Shown here: positions 60,727 through 64,000 of the stretch, piece by piece
Position numbering within the stretch: the stretch's first letter is position 1
Layout: the number at the start of each line of letters is the position of its first letter
Assembly: GCA_920105805.1 (NCBI GenBank)
Contig: CAKKTI010000065.1
Coordinates: 7,436-71,435, forward strand
DNA: 64,000 bases
Direction of reading: 5' to 3'
DNA from: Condylostoma magnum
Lineage: Eukaryota > Ciliophora > Heterotrichea > Heterotrichida > Condylostomatidae
Made by a program: the position numbers and the translations under genes
The notes under the pieces: generated by a model
The model's input: the letters and a program-made list of their open reading frames with translations, nothing else
What the model was told of the DNA's origin: nothing
The model's database searches: none

Positions 60727-60839
60727 TGTAGAATATTTGCAAAAATATGAGTGAATATAATGACTTTTCCACACAAATTGAATCTGTTTAAATAAATACT
60801 AGTAATGTAATTTAATTATTAGAACAAAATCTAGACAAA

Positions 60840-61244
60840 ATGCAAGAATCGGCGGAGTTATTAGGTGATTCAAGGATTCAAGGAAAAGCCACTATGATGT
60901 AGGAATATGTATAATCAGAGGATTAAATTTTATAATTGCTTGAATGCATTTGCATTGAAGGAGTTTAGAAGAGTATTACGCAACGATTAAGTCAGTGTAT
61001 TGAAAGCTTTAATTAATTAGGAGCTGATTTATAAGACTAATGGACTAGTTAGATGTGAGAGTTGTACTAGAGTACTAGAAATGAGATTTAGCAGTAGAAT
61101 ACGTGTTTAAGCTAGGTTAATAAGTTAAAGCGCAAGCGTCATGTGTATTTAAAGGAAATTGACAAATAATCTGAGAAAATAAGACAGTCTTAAAGTGAGT
61201 TCGCTGATGTAAGCAAGACTTGCTGTAAGTGTACTTTAATTTGA
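60840..61244 (+). CDS. Small coiled-coil protein, unknown
   Basis: 134 residues. It starts M-Q-E-S-A-E-L-L-G-D, and almost the whole length is helical with heptad-like Leu/Ile. It has a few Cys near the end (T-C-C-K-C). No family match. It is divergent from the PROPPIN gene with 113 nt between ATGs. The stop is TGA 61242. Confidence 0.55.
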
Positions 61245-61324
61245 TATTTTATTAATTGTTGTTTATTTTGATATAAGAGTTATTGAGGATTACATCTTAT
61301 ATCCAATTATTAACCGTATTAAAA

Positions 61325-61933
61325 ATGTACATTATACTGTTAGTAATTTTTACAGTTTTCGCTAAAGTAGAAATCAAAGAAAATCTAAACGTAGTAAATC
61401 TGTGCTAAATGATGAGTGAAATTGAGGCATAAGACATATGGCTTAACAAGGGACAAACAAAAATAATAAAATCTAACACAATATCAACATACACAATTCA
61501 AAGCTAGGATATACAAGTAAACAGAATAAAGCCAAATGATATTGATTTATTCTTTTAAGACACAGTGAAATTCAATGGTAAAATATAATTTGAAACTATT
61601 CCATACCAAAGCTTCATTGAGATTAGTGATCCTACGTGATAGTTCTACAGCTATTAAACGTTTAAAAGTAATAAATTGACTCTAGAAAACCTTCCAATCC
61701 ACCATTAAATAAAAGTTATATCAACTCTGAATATAGACTTCGATTAAGACATAACACTGGTAGCATATTACGACGATCACCCCTTCTATCTAATATCAAG
61801 CACCTATAACACAAACTTTACCATTAACACTCATTTTAAACACACAAATTCAACGTTAGTATTGAAACACGTATCAATTCCCTCGCTTTCTAGTGAAATT
61901 TCAGTTAACTCAATATCAATTTACATTAGATAA
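61325..61933 (+). CDS. Secreted or lumenal protein with signal peptide
   Basis: 202 residues. The N-terminus M-Y-I-I-L-L-V-I-F-T-V-F-A is a textbook signal peptide. The rest is beta-rich and polar with several N-x-S/T sites and no transmembrane end or known domain. The TAA stop at 61931 is 5 nt before the next ATG. Confidence 0.6.
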
Positions 61934-61938
61934 CTAAA

Positions 61939-62532
61939 ATGGCAATAACAAAATAGGAAACTTTAGATATAATAGAATCATTTTATCCGACCTACTGTAA
62001 TTTCAGTTCTTTTCTACACTGCACTACCCCTACCAGTGCATAAGCCATAACGACTAGAGTACTGATTAAATCTTTCACTAAAGCATCAATAGTAGGAGTA
62101 TCAGTTCCGTTAGCGGATAAATCAGTCGAATACTTTGTACCTACTATCAGTTCATTTAACACTCCATTTGCTCAATATTTTGAGAGTTTACCAGTGTTTA
62201 AAAGATAGCCACTTCATGTAGTTTTAGAAAAAATAGCTGCAGGAAATCTAGATACAGTACTAGATGAAACTAGTTGAATGAGTGTTCATTGAAGATCTGC
62301 TACTAAAGTTCCTCCGACACACACATCAGGAAACATTTTAGTATATTATTAACTAACACCAGGAACAGAAGGTTAACTTCCGATATTCGGTTTACTTCAT
62401 GATATAAGTGATATTCAATGACAATATACATAAATCCAACTAGTCTAGTTTTAAGAAGGAGCAGATGGAATGAACTATTATCACAACGAGTGGCATTATG
62501 ATTATCAAAAAATGCGAGGAATAATACCATAG
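61939..62532 (+). CDS. Unknown soluble protein
   Basis: 197 residues, starting M-A-I-T-K-Q-E-T-L-D-I-I. It is a mixed alpha/beta composition with blocks such as A-S-I-V-G-V-S-V-P-L-A-D-K and L-D-E-T-S-W-M-S-V-H-W-R-S; both Trp in the latter are TGA codons. It resembles no family I can recall. TAG 62530 is taken as stop, and the frame stays open a further 45 bases. Confidence 0.55.
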
Positions 62533-62580
62533 GTAATGTAATTATGGTTAATAATTTTTATTAATAGTTTAAGTTATTGA

Positions 62581-62790
62581 TTAATCAGGTAATTCTGAAT
62601 TGCTCATCATTGATTGTTCTATTGAAGGTCTTACTTCCTGTACAGTAAAAAGAAAACTACATTACTTAATTTAACTCTCCTTATTTTGTTTTTCTTCCTC
62701 CCCATTGCATTATTTCTTCTACTCTTTTATTATAGAGCGTTCTGAAACCACACTCATCTTTCCTCCGCATCTGCAGAAACTACAGCCCAT
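62581..62790 (-). CDS. Possible small acylated Cys-rich protein
   Basis: 69 residues beginning M-G-C-S-F-C-R-C-G-G-K-M-S, a strong myristoylation/palmitoylation start, then a Lys/Glu/Gln-rich helix. Too short for domain evidence. The ATG is 32 nt from the divergent gene at 62823. It ends at TAA 62581. Confidence 0.45.
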
Positions 62791-62822
62791 ACTTCTTAAT
62801 GATTATAATTTTCTTAATTTAA

Positions 62823-63743
62823 ATGGATGAATAAACCCTTCTACTCTATATACCCGATATAGATGACACCGATAATAATCAAAACAATCGAGAACCTCTG
62901 TACCCTTAGGAACTTATCTTCGATATGCAAAGAAAAAGGTAAAAAGAATCATTAACAGAACAAATGGAAAACTTTTTCGCTTTAAATTCCTCAGAACAGC
63001 ATCTAGCTAATAAGATTATAGTATCCACTGACTTTTTAACCATGAAATCTTATCAAAACGACTGAGAGTATGCGGGATTTTACCCCGGGGGAGCTGGAAT
63101 GGATCCGGCTGCTGAGATCAGAGGTAATTGAATGCCGGCAGATATATAATCGACTTGTTTTGGCCTGTAACTTTCTTCCACTATTATAAGAACCAGATAG
63201 ATGATTACCCTGCGGTCTCTTGCATGTGAGATAAGTATGAATATACGGTTGACTGGGGAATCTGTTGTTTGAATTGTTACAAGGGGAGCTGGGGTGAGGG
63301 ACCCTGATGGAGCTATTATAAAAATTTGTAAAGAAAAGGACCAGTAAAGAGCTTTCTTAATTTTCGGAGGGGCTGTTGGAGGACATCATGAGTTTAGGTT
63401 TTTCAAGAGGTAGGAATTAACCGAGTTAGGAGCTTCTACTTAAGACGCAATTATGAATGATTATGTAGATTTAAAAGTAGTTATTTTGGATAACGGGAAT
63501 GATAAGATGATTTCTAAGGTTTTTACTACACATGTATAGGAGTGTGATCCTATGATATGCGATCTTTATATACCGACCTTAAGAGACACACATCCGATGA
63601 TCGCAGGTAGTGGGGATTAGTCGTATTTAAAGAACATTGTTATAAGATAAATAGATAGAGTGTAAGAGATAGGAGAGCTAAAGAGGATAAGAAATGAGCC
63701 TATATGTTGTAATTTGATTTAATAGTATTATGAGTTAAATTAA
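62823..63743 (+). CDS. Unknown protein
   Basis: 306 residues. The first 80 are acidic and helical. Then follows a Gly-rich block (W-E-Y-A-G-F-Y-P-G-G-A-G-M-D-P) and a beta-rich region (V-W-I-V-T-R-G-A-G-V-R-D-P; L-I-F-G-G-A-V-G-G-H-H-E-F). No motif I can tie to a family. The stop is TAA 63741, 14 nt from the stop of the convergent partial gene. Confidence 0.6.
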
Positions 63744-63757
63744 ACATAGTAATTACA

Positions 63758-64000
63758 CTAATATCTAGTATTGCGTCTTGGCGGCCTCTTAGTATTAGGA
63801 ACCTATGACTCATTTTTCTGCAGTTTATCCTTAGCAAAGGTTTCAAACCCAATTCCAGCACTTGGACTTAAAAATTGCTAAATCCCAGGCCCTAGGTCAT
63901 GACTACTCTATACACTTCCAATCCTCCTAGACTAAGGTCTTTCTAGTTTAAACTTTTCTAATTCTCTTACTAATTATTCACTTCTAGCAGTAAGATTCTC
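63758..64000 (-). CDS. 3' part of a SHIPPO-like protein, cut by the window edge
   Basis: The last 80 residues only. D-L-G-P-G-I-Q-Q-F resembles one degraded G-P-G-x-Y unit, with a basic Arg/Ser-rich surrounding (R-P-P-R-R-N-T-R-Y). The start lies beyond 64000. Stop TAG 63758. The family call is tentative. Confidence 0.45.

Overview
The window reads as macronuclear-type DNA of a heterotrich-like ciliate, most like Condylostoma. Three observations support this. (1) TAA and TAG occur throughout conserved proteins where Gln is expected, and TGA occurs where Trp is expected, for example in the D-W-W-S-L-G stretch of the AGC kinase at 39396. All three codons also end genes. A code in which only TGA terminates would force several tail-to-tail neighbours to overlap by up to about 100 bases. 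(2) The introns that can be proven are 15-16 nt long with GT..AG ends (12271-12286, 29645-29659, 39803-39817, 41126-41140). (3) The sequence is AT-rich and packed, with about 50 genes in 64 kb. A karyorelictid code was considered and fits the gene ends less well. No tRNA, rRNA, transposon or viral relic was recognised.

Layout. 1-8 kb: the end of an unplaced gene, an ankyrin + Trf4-like nucleotidyltransferase, a RING protein and a giant CCDC180-like coiled-coil protein. 8-20.6 kb: a large multipass PAS protein, an EF-hand protein, a GAR-domain coiled coil, the splicing factor GPKOW, a CDPK, a CIB-like Ca sensor and small proteins. 20.56-21.47 kb: the one conspicuous noncoding locus, with a 52-bp array, a strictly spaced 46-bp array of ten units and strong hairpins. 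21.5-33.4 kb: an unknown gene, the tRNA methyltransferase Trm1, an S11 serine peptidase, Nudix, SR protein, SIAH-like E3, WD40 and a UPF0193-like protein. 33.6-46.7 kb: an otubain-like/RING protein, SCP phosphatase, a CNG-type channel, an O-methyltransferase, twin AGC kinases, a membrane protein, pentapeptide-WD40, a SHIPPO-repeat protein and GOT1. 46.9-64 kb: a beta-propeller protein, DENN, SDR, a TTLL glutamylase, a Ca-regulated kinase, PLAC8, a 7TM-PIP kinase fusion, an Atg18/WIPI PROPPIN, several unknowns and a second SHIPPO-like gene cut by the window edge.

The content is ordinary ciliate housekeeping with a strong ciliary/cytoskeletal and signalling flavour: CCDC180, GAR, TTLL, SHIPPO, EF-hand kinases, CNG channel, lipid kinase. 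Gene order shows no operon logic, but spacing is extreme. Stops of convergent genes lie 7-14 nt apart in five cases, same-strand stop and start codons can be 2-7 nt apart, and some head-to-head start codons are only 17-32 nt apart. Stop positions are therefore often a choice among several nearby TAA/TAG/TGA codons. I chose the first that clears the neighbour and matches the family, and noted doubt where it matters.
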